From Undaria pinnatifida (taxonomy: Eukaryota > Sar > Phaeophyceae > Laminariales > Alariaceae), in assembly GCA_012845835.1 (NCBI GenBank), contig JABAKD010000023.1:23871108-23935107 (forward strand): DNA of 64,000 bases, given 5' to 3'. A program made the translations under genes and the position numbers. Below, piece after piece: positions 1-8,702 of the stretch. Below the pieces are notes generated by a model. It saw only the letters and a program-made list of their open reading frames with translations. It did not search any database and was not told the origin of the DNA. Numbering within the stretch: the stretch's first letter is position 1; every line of letters begins with the position of its first letter.

Positions 1-131
1 TTTTGCTTTTTCAGCAACTTCTTTTTTGTACTTTTATTTGAAGTTGGCCAATTGCTGGCTGTTGAGAGGGAATTGCCGTTGACGGCTGCAAAAAATTTGA
101 ATTTGAAATTTGCCGGATCGGCAATAACAAT

Positions 132-522
132 TTGAAGTTGAAATTTGCGAAGCGGACCAAGGCTAGTGCGGGAGGAGGCTCCGCCAACAGTGGGGGTGGT
201 GGAGGTTCAGGATCAGGCGTATGGAAGCTGGTCGGGCAAGAACGGGACTCAGCTTCTTCTGGCAATCCTGATTGGCCGTGCCCGAGCAAGGGTTGTGACG
301 GCTTCCTCATCGCACGAAATAGGAGAAACAGGAGTTCCCAGTACGCTGTCTGCGACATCTGCAGGAGTGACGAGCCTTCCACGTGCCAAGCTTTTCATAA
401 CCTAAACAAGAAGCACTGGGGAAGCGGCGACAACCCTCGTGTGTGTGACTGGTGTGACGCGGACAACTGTGATTCACCTTCGATCGGCGTCCCTAACGAA
501 GGAGCTGAGAGCTTGACGAAAC
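132..522 (+). CDS. Cys-rich domain exon of unknown gene, copy A
   Basis: I do not recognise the family. The reading frame is open from about 66 and has no ATG, so it is probably an internal exon or its start lies elsewhere. It encodes a basic start (KLKFAKRTK), a Gly/Ser-rich stretch, then a cysteine-rich block with CPSKGC, AVCDICRS, STCQ and VCDWCDADNC spaced like a small zinc-binding or disulfide domain. A consensus donor, AAAC followed by GTGAGT, ends it at 522. The same exon recurs at about 22030-21639 (-) and 36451-36060 (-). Only this copy keeps all cysteines in one frame, because a GT run near 440 is 2 nt longer here. Joining 522 directly to the next exon at 2164 is out of phase, so an exon is missing from this model or the copy is broken. 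Zinc binding is inference from cysteine spacing. Confidence 0.45.
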
Positions 523-1107
523 GTGAGTTACATTTCTGTTGTTGTGCTGTGATTTCTTTTTCATGCGTACAAACACACTTTTGCATGTACGAGTATGATA
601 CGTGTACGGAGCAGTCCCGTCATCGCGGTGTAAGCGGGAATTGTACAAGCACTCAGGTCTACGAGTAGACCTATGCAGTGACGCTGTGTGATGCGATTTC
701 TTTTTCATACGTACAGCCAAACACACCTACTTCATGTATGTACGACTACGAGTACGGGGCAGTCCCGTCATCGGGGTAAGCGGGGGTTGAACAAGTGGTC
801 CATGCAGTGACGCTTTGTGCTGTGATATAAACACACGTTTTGGATGTACGACTACGACTACGTGGTATCTATACATGTAAGACGCAATGAAAACGGGCAA
901 GTCTCATCACGGGGGTCAGCCAGGGTTGTAAAAATGATCCATGCAGTGATAAATAACACAGCAGCATGATACCTCAGCACCAGTCGCAGTACACACTGGA
1001 GGTTGATATATAGCAGTAAACAGAAGCTGAAGTTAACCTGCGTGATGCTGGAGAGCAGTCCCGTGATTGGGGTTAGCGAGTTGTTCATGTAGTGACGCGG
1101 TGTACTA
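523..1107 (+). repeat. Intronic tandem repeat, copy A
   Basis: Non-coding stretch after the donor, made of about four diverged units of roughly 130-160 bp. Each unit has a CAGTCCCGTCATCG core, a GTACGACTACGAGTAC-like segment, and ATGCAGTGACGC near its end. The array also lies in the introns of copy B (about 20730-21250) and copy C (about 35020-35650), so it predates the gene duplications. Confidence 0.7.
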
Positions 1108-1253
1108 TCCTCTCCCCCCCTGAAACGGCGGGATAGCAGGTCGGCCGGATATACGGGCGGACCTGTCAATATATCCAAGCCGTTTCATTTCCTGGGTATA
1201 ACGGGGAGAGTATTTTTCAAGTTCGCCATGGGAAAATCTGAAAAAGTTTATTA

Positions 1254-1283
1254 TGGTAGATGTGGGGATCGAACCCACGACCC
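1254..1283 (+). other. Second, opposite-facing tRNA-3'-end-like sequence
   Basis: TGGTAGATGTGGGGATCGAA is the complement of a tRNA 3' end (T-arm GTGGG-TTCGATC-CCCAC, acceptor ATCTACC, then A). It faces the opposite way to the tRNA-Ser-like site 115 bp away. A full cloverleaf could not be folded because no 5' acceptor strand matches. It may be a fossil primer-binding site or part of a tRNA-derived repeat. Confidence 0.45.
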
Positions 1284-1398
1284 AAAAACCCATGGTCTGT
1301 CGACGACGCCATTTGTTAAGAAATTAGTGGGGTATTAGTCCGTTTGACCACTTGCAAAAGGTTAACCAATAGCTTACCCAAACTAAGCCTTATAACAC

Positions 1399-1428
1399 GC
1401 GCAGGTTCGTGTCCTGCCGTCGACGCCA
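1399..1428 (-). other. Primer-binding site matching a tRNA-Ser 3' end
   Basis: The plus strand reads as a tRNA 3' end: T-arm GCAGG-TTCGTGT-CCTGC, acceptor strand CGTCGAC, then GCCA. T-arms of this kind (GCAGGTTCGAGTCCTGC) are typical of eukaryotic tRNA-Ser. The complement starts TGG two bases inside the LTR, where a minus-strand primer-binding site belongs. The match runs through the T-arm, longer than a normal 10-18 nt site, so it may be copied tRNA sequence. Confidence 0.6.
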
Positions 1429-1430
1429 CA

Positions 1431-1699
1431 TGTGAAATTAAAGGTGGGGGACACAGAGTGCCCCCTGCAGGTCTGCCAATTGAGCAGGTCTTCGGAGAGT
1501 ACTCACTTTCGTTCCTTCGTAGATATGTAGCTTTATTCGTTTCCACCAGAGCCCGGGATAGCTTCTGAGATCGGAGGCGCGTGCCTCCGATCTAATTCCT
1601 AACTTCCCCGAATATAAACCGCCAACCTTATCATACGAAACCCATTCAAATGATCTCAAATTCGGATACCTACAGGCCTTTCGAGGCCGTATCTTAACA
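1431..1699 (-). repeat. LTR, copy 1
   Basis: About 269 bp, beginning TGTTAAGATACGG and ending TTTCACA on the minus strand (TG..CA ends). An AATAAA signal (in GAATAAAGCTAC) lies near the middle and a short inverted repeat (GGAGGC..GCCTCC) lies next to it. Near-identical copies are at 4102-4371, 19586-19849 and 39754-40022. The first two flank element 1. Confidence 0.8.
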
Positions 1700-2163
1700 A
1701 CTACTACTGTTCCTCATTTTTCATACAACCACATGAACTCTTTGTATTAACGAGTACAAGTAGGGTGCGCAACCTCTTCAGGAATCGCAGTACACGTCGG
1801 TCGTAATAGTGTTGATAGCAGCAGTAATAGAGTAGTACCGAACAATATATACAGCAGGTACTGTCTCTTACCCTTCGTTGTCGGTATTCCGCCGGTAGGC
1901 CTTATATAGCAGTATACCGGGGCTTACGCTTACCAGTTGCGACTGTGAATCCCGTTCGTTCCTGTCCCAGTGGTGGTTTCATAGGTGTTAGCAACGTTGT
2001 GGTGCCAGGCAGGGCTTTGCCCATAAACGACCGCTTTCATTACAACAGTGTTAAATTGTACGACTTCCTTTCCAACTTTGGAAATCGACGACAGCTACGT
2101 GGCCTTACTATTTTGAACATTCACTGAACGCAAGGTATTCCCATCCGTTGTTGTCGTTTGCAG

Positions 2164-2331
2164 AAGCCCTGCGAAGCAGCCGCCGAGGGCCGCCAAGTCG
2201 GCGAGGACATAAACACGAAGTGCACCGGCGACATCAAGGTCGGTGACCTCCTAAAGAAGGCAGGCGACCACTTGCTCGATATACATCCCGCATTCCATTC
2301 CCACGGTGCCACGAGGGCGTTCGACATCGAG
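2164..2331 (+). CDS. Internal exon of unknown gene, copy A
   Basis: A 168-bp exon in phase 0 with strong borders: pyrimidine-rich TTGTCGTTTGCAG before it and GAG/GTACGT after it. It encodes 56 residues beginning KPCEAAAEGRQ and ending ATRAFDIE, with no domain I recognise. The same exon is conserved in copies B (20326-20159, -), C (34553-34386, -) and, 5'-truncated, D (from 52838, +). Conservation of both splice sites in all full copies supports a real exon. Function is unknown. Confidence 0.6.
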
Positions 2332-2655
2332 GTACGTTCTACTCTTTTCTTGCGTCCTGTGTGTCACGAGTCGAGACATCCATGTCTCTTGCTCAAGACT
2401 AGGGGATGGCGTGCGGATATAGTCTATGAAGTGCGGCTCTTTTTCCAAGTACCAAGAGCAAGTACAACAATACCACAACAATTACTAACAGCGAAAGGAG
2501 CTCCAATAATTTGGATGGTTACGACGTCTGCTGGAGAGAAGTACGAATACTTTTTTACCCATACTTATGTTATAAGGCTTAGTTTGGGTAAGCTATTGGT
2601 TAACCTGTGCAAGTGGTCAAACGGACTAATACCCCACTAATTCCTTGACACTTAT
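2332..2655 (+). other. Intron/3' coding border of copy A with 81-bp insertion
   Basis: The stretch between the donor at 2332 and the terminal coding segment. The acceptor is not certain; ACGTCTGCTGGAG near 2525-2537 is a candidate in all copies. In copy D the whole stretch is open and fuses the two exons in frame, so retention is also possible. In copy A it is interrupted at 2569-2649. Confidence 0.35.
2569..2649 (+). mobile_element. 81-bp insertion with 6-bp target duplication
   Basis: The insert begins GTTATAAGG and ends CCTTGAC (imperfect terminal inverted repeat) and is flanked by ACTTAT at 2563-2568 and 2650-2655. Copies B, C and D of the same gene have one ACTTAT and no insert. The same sequence recurs inverted at 1315-1396 and 39661-39743, each time beside an LTR. 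It contains a segment resembling a Pol III A box (GCAAGTGGTCAAACGG). Whether it is a MITE or a tRNA-related SINE fragment is open. Confidence 0.7.
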
Positions 2656-2797
2656 CGACGTTCCCCCGCCCTGCTTCAACGTTTGTGGACAGATCCACAA
2701 GACCATCGACAAAAAACAAGAGTGCAAGGTGCTGGGTACCTCCGCTGAGGAGGAAGAGTCCAAGCAAGCCTGCATGCTCCTTCGGAAGCAATGTTGA
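2656..2797 (+). CDS. C-terminal coding segment of unknown gene, copy A
   Basis: Encodes a cysteine-containing tail (CFNVCGQIHK, EEEESKQAC, LLRKQC) ending at a TGA conserved in copies A, C and D. Right after the stop is an almost perfect palindrome (ACGTTCTTTATAGAACGT) at about 2802-2820. The upstream junction is broken by the 81-bp insertion. The paired cysteines (CFNVC, QAC, KQC) suggest a small metal-binding or disulfide-stabilised end. Function is not recognised. Confidence 0.5.
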
Positions 2798-3361
2798 CAG
2801 CACGTTCTTTATAGAACGTTAAGTTGTGGTTTATTGTACCAGCATCGTTTTTTGAGAACTATGCCTAAATGCGTGCTCTTCGTCTTTCAGGAATACAAAT
2901 GTACTTCACATGTTTGCGGTGTGTGCGTTCAAGTTCCTGCTTCCAGCATGTTTTTTTTGGCACTGCGCTCCTTTACATCTTAAGTTGTAGTTTTTCTGTC
3001 TCTATCCTTGACAAGCGCGTGCCTGGTGTTTATGCACTGCGATAATTATTGATGATCGACTTAGAGAGAGAGAGCTATTAATAAGTGTACAGGACCTAGG
3101 TGCTACCTGAGAGGTGGAAGGATATGCCAAGCAAGTCCTCCGACGTGCCCATCATGGATTGGGCGAATGGATGATAATAACAAACTCATAATCATAATCG
3201 TCTCTATCCTGTACCGTTGTACTATATATGGACCTCTTGGCATTTTCAAGTCGCCAGTTGCGCCATTTGTGCTTCTTTTCCGCCTTTCTACTGAATGTCT
3301 ATTCCTCCTTCCGCAAGCGTAGCGGGCGGCGCCCAGCCGCCCGCGGGCGAAGCCCTTGTAT
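2798..3361 (+). repeat. Conserved 3' flank of gene copy A ending in GC hairpin
   Basis: No gene seen. The stretch is shared with copy C (34006-33434, -) and copy D (53325-53843, +), and all three stop matching at the GC-rich hairpin followed by CCCTTGTA. This marks the edge of the duplicated segment. Confidence 0.7.
3308..3361 (+). repeat. GC-rich hairpin repeat
   Basis: GCGGGCGGC and GCCGCCCGC pair around a short loop, followed by GAAGCCCTTGTA. Relatives are at about 29876-29925, 33429-33485, 55225-55268 and, weaker, 26210-26257. Copy D at 53824-53843 lacks about 31 bp of the hairpin core but is otherwise the same. Confidence 0.7.
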
Positions 3362-4101
3362 AATTATAGGATCTGTGCCCGAAGTACACCTCCTGCCCGC
3401 ACACTCTGCTCGCAGAGCTAACACACGTAGCAGCACGTATCAGCACGTAGCGGCGGACCCGCAGTGGTTAACCCCAAGGCATCTACGGAGCTGAGAACCA
3501 CCAGCAGGATGGAGGCTGCTGCAAGTGCTGCTGCCAGTCTTGCGAGCTCGGCTTTTCCTTGCCGCCTTGCGAGACGGACGAAAAGAAAGCGGTGCACCGG
3601 TGACCTCCTCGCTAGGAACGGCGTGGAGTGCAGTCTCGGATGAAAGACATGCACCCACGACCTCGCTAGGCTTGACGTGGAATAACGAGGAGCCTATGGT
3701 GGTAGATGACCAGGCAGCTCCTTACAACGACAACTCAGCAGCAAGACGGTTGCAGATTCCCCGGCGCCGCTTATCAGAGGGCCGGCGGCACGATACTCTC
3801 AAAAGTAGTACAGGACGTAAAAATGGCAAGCTGATACTTCTAGAAAGACAAGAAATCCGGGAGCTAAAGGCAGTGCAGGTGACACCCTCTCCCATATTAT
3901 CGTTGTTGTTGTTCTCACATTAGCTCGCATAATCAAGTCCGTGGTCACAGGACAGGCTCCAGTCGCTCTGGAGCTGAGGAATACCCCAGGAAAAAACACA
4001 CACAACCTAACCAAGGTGGTACACGCATATATCACATCCGACGCAATTCATGCCTCCACCAGACACATAAAAAAAGTGAAATCGGGAGTCAGTCTACGAT
4101 G
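3362..4101 (+). other. Non-coding spacer with repeat shared at 24.8-25.0 kb
   Basis: No supported gene. Positions about 3910-4100 match 24990-24800 in reverse orientation (TCCGTGGTCACAGGAC, GTGAAATCGGGAGTCA and more), so this is a dispersed repeat broken by LTR copy 2. The open frame at 3525-3923 has no recognisable domain and no copy elsewhere. Confidence 0.5.
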
Positions 4102-4371
4102 TGTGAAATTAAAGGGTGGGGAACACAGAGTGCCCCCTGCAGGTCTGCCAATTGAGCAGGTCTTCGGAGAGTACTCACTTTCGTTCCTTCGTAGAGATGT
4201 AGCTTTATTCGTTTCCACCAGAGCCCGGGATAGCTTCCGAGATCAGAGGCGCGTGCCTCCGATCTAATTCCTAACTTCCCCGAATATAAACCGCCAACCT
4301 TATCATACGAAACCCATTCAAATGATCTCAAATTCGGATACCTACAGGCCTTTCGAGGCCGTATCTTAACA
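4102..4371 (-). repeat. 3' LTR of element 1
   Basis: About 270 bp with TG..CA ends, near-identical to the 19586-19849 and 1431-1699 copies. Upstream on the minus strand is a modest purine stretch (CAGGGTGGGC) that may be the polypurine tract. Confidence 0.8.
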
Positions 4372-5227
4372 CTAGCCCACCCTGATGAGTCGCATATGCA
4401 GAAATATGGGAGATTCGGGGAAACTCCGGTTCTACGAACTAGACCATGAGTCGAAGATGCGGCTCCTCAAACCCCACTCCCACACCTCTAACCGTCTGGC
4501 TATGGAGCCAGGAACACGCGAAGAAAAGCAGTAGAAAGAAAAGCATGCCCTACAGCAAGGCAATAGTCACCCATCAAAAACCTACCGCATGCCGCCGGGG
4601 TGGCGGGGGGGGCAGAAAAGGCTCTAGAACCTGCCGCATGCCGCCGGTGTGGCGGGGGGGGCAGGAAAGGCTCTGCGGTAAACCAACCACAGAAAAAGTA
4701 CTATGGCGAGGCGAGCCCTCGTCGATATGGAGGGGAACGCAGGCGCTAACACAAGGGAGAAGTCATGCGAAAAACCTCCCGCGGGCCATTGGCAAGGCGG
4801 GGGGTTAGACGAGGAAACGACGAATACCCGGGATGGAAGTTGTCAACACATACTGCCCCGCTAGGGGAGGAAGTATTTAGACAACAAAAAAAAACAAAGC
4901 AGAACGAATACAACACACAAAACATAAAAGAAGACACACAGACCCGTACACTGGTCGCCCCCCGGCTCTGGGCTGAGGAGGGCGTCGGCAGGGCGAATTT
5001 GAACTATGACAAAAAGACGGCAACCCTGCGCCTCAGAGAGCGGCGTTTTCCCCGAACCCTGACCCGGCACTGAGCAGGGGGTTCGGCAGGACAGAAAAAA
5101 AATGGAAAGAACCGCCCCAAAACTCGATGAGGACCCTCAGGACACTATGAACGACCCAAAGACAAAGACGCAAAACTCATACCTCAAAAAAATGAAGAAC
5201 TATCGAGAAGCGGTGGTGGCTTGGAAG
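4372..5227 (-). other. 3' non-coding region of element 1
   Basis: Lies between the end of the polyprotein and the 3' LTR, almost identical to 40023-40875 in element 2. It contains two copies of a roughly 49-bp unit (4581-4629 and 4630-4678) built on CCGCATGCCGCCGG and a G run. The first part (CTAGCCCACCCTGA, AGTCGAAGATGCGGCT) recurs diverged at 57288-57400. No gene seen. Confidence 0.65.
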
Positions 5228-6583
5228 TCAACTGGCCACGGCCGCGCCTCGAGATTCGTCTACGTTACGTTGGATTCCCCGAGGAAACGCACTGGCGATG
5301 TGAACTTGCAAGCACCAAGAGCCTCGTACGGCTCCCGTTGAAGTCGTGTAGCGCGCCGGGGGAAGAGGGAGTTTAATCGGTCCCGGGTCGTCCAGAAAGC
5401 GGACCAGGTATACCTTGTCCTCGGTAGTGCTCGCGCTGATTTTTCCTAGCCACCATAAACCATCGTCTCCCTTGTACCAAAAGTGGGCTCCCTTAGGAAG
5501 TATGGTGTCGTGGTAGCGACGGAGCCAATCGGTGCGGGAAACACAGGCGTAGCCCGGCGCTAGGAAACGTTCCCCGTTGTTGCGGGAGAGCTCACGCTGT
5601 GCCGCCCCGATCCGCATTCGGCGGTAAAGGCGGTTGGTTTGGCGGTGCTGGTCCGGGGTTCCGGCCCAATAACGCAAGATGTGGGAGCGGGAGAGGTGAA
5701 GGTCCATTTCCCGCTCCCAGGACGGTTCGGAGAGTCCCGCCCAATGCGTCTTGTATAGCACCGCGATGACGCCACCTCGCCCCCGTACCGACTGATGACC
5801 AGTGATCTGCTCCACCTCCAGCCGTTGGAGGGGAGTCGAAACGTCGTCTTGAGTGACGTGGTACGGCGGGGACTTCTTGGAAAATTTGTTGAGCACATAC
5901 TGTGTCAGCCCCGCCGGTAGGTATTTGGGCATGTCCCCGCTGTCGTGGGGGTTGGCACAGGGTTTGCAGCGCTCGATAGCCACACGCCGACGAGCGTCCG
6001 AACCAGGCAGGTCGGAAGGGAGATCCAAATAAAGGAGGTTGCGCCCGAGCGGCGAGCCGTCCGGGGTCTCGGCGGCGGAGCAGGGACCGACGGCCAGGAC
6101 CTTGTATGGGCCCGTCCAGTCAAGCGCGAGTTTGGCCTTGAGTACCTTGGCGTCGGTATTCGCTTTCACACCCTGGCGGATGGTAGAGGCAGAATTGTAT
6201 ACCCATGCCCAACCACCCACAGTGAAGTTAGGTGCTGGACGCAGCGCGTCGGCGAGGGCGGAGTTTCTGCGGTTAACACGGGAAACGGTGAGGGCGTGGT
6301 GTGCGCGGACAATGTCGTTCGCGCGCTTTTGCCGGTCGGTGGCCAAATCGCAATAGGCCAGGTGGTCACGGGCCAGACTCTGGTGTCCCACGACACCTTT
6401 GCGGTCGAAAATCGTCAGGGGGAGCCGTGGGAGTCTGCCCATGTGGACCTCGTTGGGCGCCAAACCCGTCGCCGCGCTGACAGAGTTGTTGTAAGCGAAT
6501 TCGACGTGGGGCAGATGCAAGTCCCCCCTCAACGCCCCCGTTACAGTTGGGATGGTAGGAGCTTGTAGCAAGCTTGTGTACAC
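5228..6583 (-). pseudogene. Integrase C-terminal region: GPY/F module, chromodomain, Tudor-like tail
   Basis: Continuation of integrase after a frame-breaking deletion near 6523; the nominal start is not a real start. In this frame, about residues 21-45 are the end of the integrase core (LHLPHVEF, YNNSVSAATGLAPNEV). Residues 120-165 form the GPY/F module (VGGWAWVY, WTGPYKV). Residues 254-308 are a chromodomain (LEVEQI, LYKTHWAGLSEPSWE, HILRYWAG). Residues about 371-418 read like a Tudor/SH3-like barrel (HFWYKGDDGLWWLGKI, VYLVRFLDD). In known chromoviruses the chromodomain guides integration to marked chromatin. The second barrel-like module is my inference. Element 2 has the same region about 97% identical (41631-40876). 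Confidence 0.8.
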
Positions 6584-8702
6584 CTAACAGCTGATATACA
6601 GCTTGTGAAAGCTTGGAGCAGAACTGCAGTCCGTTGTCCGAGAGTATGGTGCGCGGGCACCCCCACAAGGGGATGTATTGGTTCACCAGGATATTGGCTG
6701 TACCTTCCGCGGTGAACTCAGCGGCAGTGACGGGGAACATGTCGGCCCGACGACTGAAGCGATCGGTGAACAGCAGGATGTAGGTGTTGCCTCGCGGTGT
6801 GACCGGAAGGGGGCCGAAGTAGTCAACACTGACGGCGATACCTGGACCTTCCGGCAGAGGCATTGTGATGATGGGCCAGCGGACAGTCAGCCGTGGGGTT
6901 TTTCGCGCTTGGCACTTCAAGCAGTGGCGAAGCCACCACCGGGTACACACACTCATGCCAATCCACCAATAAAAACGCTCCAGCATGCGCAACGTGCGCG
7001 TGGTGCCAAGGTGGCAGGAGGCCGTCGAGTGGCAAGCTTGCATGATCCCAGGGCGCATGAGCAGGGGAACGTAGATGCGAACTGGCTCGTTGTTTAGCAA
7101 GCAAGCAGCTCGCCCCACAGAGTTCGGTTTGTCAGAGCTTGTTTGCGGGAGTGTCGGTTTACGGACGAGCAGGACAAAGTCGTCGTCGGTTGTATGTAGT
7201 CGACCCTTATCCGCCAGTTCCTGGATGTCTGAGAGAGAGGGACGCTTGGGCGAGGGGTAGCATGCCAAGAAGTCCGGTGGCAGGGCCGACGGCCGGCCGA
7301 TAGAGATGTAACGTATCGTGGCGTGGCACGTCGGCTCTGCGTGTTGTTCGCGCTTCCAATCAGCATGTGAATAACGCGCGACGGAATCCGCGAATCGCAA
7401 CTCAGCAGCGTCGCCGAGGGCATCCGACCTTGTAAGTGTAGCCGGCGTTTCACCAGGAGAAGGCGTAAGCCGTAGGAGCGGAGTTCCCATAGGCTCTGCG
7501 TGGTCGTGGTCGGACGGAAGTGGTACCGTGCGGGCCGGCGGGTCGGCAAGAGTAGGGGTCGCGGCGACTGACGGAGCCGGCCGCGGCCGTCGGGCTCGCG
7601 GCGGAGTTGTAGCTCGTCTGGGCGATGACTGGGGAACCCCGCCGGGCCCAAAGCCATAGTCGACAGCAGGGGGTGCCTTACCAGCTGCTGTTGCTGAACG
7701 CCGGCGCGTCCGAGTGGAGATGCGGTCCGAAAAGGGCGTCATCGTCTGGGGCGCCGGAGATCCAGGCGAGGTTGGGACGGGCGCGGTCGGGCCCCTGGGC
7801 TCGACGGGGTTTGTCCCTTGTACCGAGCTCCGGGAAGGAGTCGGTTGGGCCACTGATGTCGTGGCAGCCGGGGCTTCGGCGGAGTCCTCGTTGGTCACGA
7901 TGGGTACAGCAAAAACCGAAGCGAAATTGTAGTCGGCTGTACGCGAGCCCCCGCCTCGGCCGGGCGAGCTATCGACGGTGGCGGTGGATGCAGAAACACG
8001 AGCGACGAATCTCCTGGAAGGAGCAGGAAGGTCGTCAAGCCTCATACGTGGACCGTGTGTGCGAAAATCGCAAAAGTCGGCAAGAGTGAGAGGAAGCCCA
8101 CCCAAGGCATTACTTTCGGTGCGGGGCATTAGCCCACCCAAGCCGACACCCGGTATCGGAGAAGAAGGAGTGTACAGCCCGCAAGTCCGTATGAGGTATA
8201 TACCACCATCCTCAACAGGGGTAAGGCTCGTCGAACCATTGCGGTCGTGTTCCGTGGCAGGCTCCGGCAAGCGAGACAGGAAGTCGGCGTTGCCATTTGC
8301 GCTTCCTTTTCGGTATTCGAGGGTGTAATCGAATGCGGTGAGGAACTCGAGCCATCTCTGGACTCGGCCGTTGTGATTCCCCACTTTGCCTATGTTTTCC
8401 AGAGCCTTGTGGTCTGAGAATATTCGGAACTTGGTGCCCCAAAGGTAGCCGCGGAGGCGCTTGAGAGCCCAGACGATGCTGCCAGCCTCTAAATCGAGAG
8501 GAGTCCAATGCCTTTCCGAGTCGAGCGTAGCTCGGCTGATGTATGCGATGGGTTTTATGGAGCCGTCCGTCTGCTCCTGTTCGAGAACGGCTCCGAACCC
8601 GTCGATCCAGGCATCGCAGTACACATGGAACGGGCGAGTGCCGTCGGCGACGGCGTCCCAATCAGGGAAAACGAGGACCGGCGGGGTCGTGAGCTCCGCC
8701 AA
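6366..8702 (-). pseudogene. RNase H, disordered linker and integrase core (pol part 2)
   Basis: The frame joins RT by a 1-nt shift near 8708. RNase H spans about residues 26-145 with acidic residues D30 (YCDAWIDG), E72 (LEAGSIVW), D97 (FSDHKAL) and D140 (GNADFLSR). Residues 150-490 are a Pro/Ser/Thr-rich linker with LGGL motifs. Integrase follows: HHCC zinc finger (H558, H564, C594, C597), then catalytic D627 (VDYFGPL), D689 (LSDNGLQF) and E725 (NGGVE), a DD35E spacing. Right after E725 the frame is lost: against element 2 about 59 bp net is missing (near 6523), and the tail downstream of E725 here is out-of-frame sequence. The catalytic triad itself is intact. Confidence 0.85.

Larger units (their letters stand above)
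1108..1699 (-). mobile_element. 592-bp partial LTR-element insertion with ACTA target duplication
   Basis: Compared with the uninterrupted intron of copy C (near 35010-35030), this block is an insertion flanked by ACTA at 1104-1107 and 1700-1703. On the minus strand it reads LTR (1699-1431), a PBS complementary to a tRNA-Ser-like 3' end (1428-1399), an inverted 81-bp element (1396-1315), a second tRNA-3'-end-like sequence in the opposite orientation (1254-1283), about 145 bp of unknown sequence, and a purine tract (GGGGGGGAGAGGA) at the very end. No coding domain is present. It looks like a miniature or rearranged LTR element with one LTR only. Confidence 0.65.

Noticed and set aside
1302..1430. 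Intact tRNA-Ser gene with intron
   Set aside because: GTCGACG can pair with the 3' acceptor, but no D-arm or anticodon arm follows and the 81-bp element fills the middle.
2251..2481. Antisense frames to the internal exon (starting MLWYCCTCS or MSNALVAPWEW), present in all copies
   Set aside because: Explained by conservation of the exon and its donor on the other strand; no start or domain of their own.
3308..3361. Organelle origin suggested by GC hairpins
   Set aside because: Spliced exons, LTR and DIRS elements and a hAT remnant fit nuclear DNA better; hairpins alone are not decisive.
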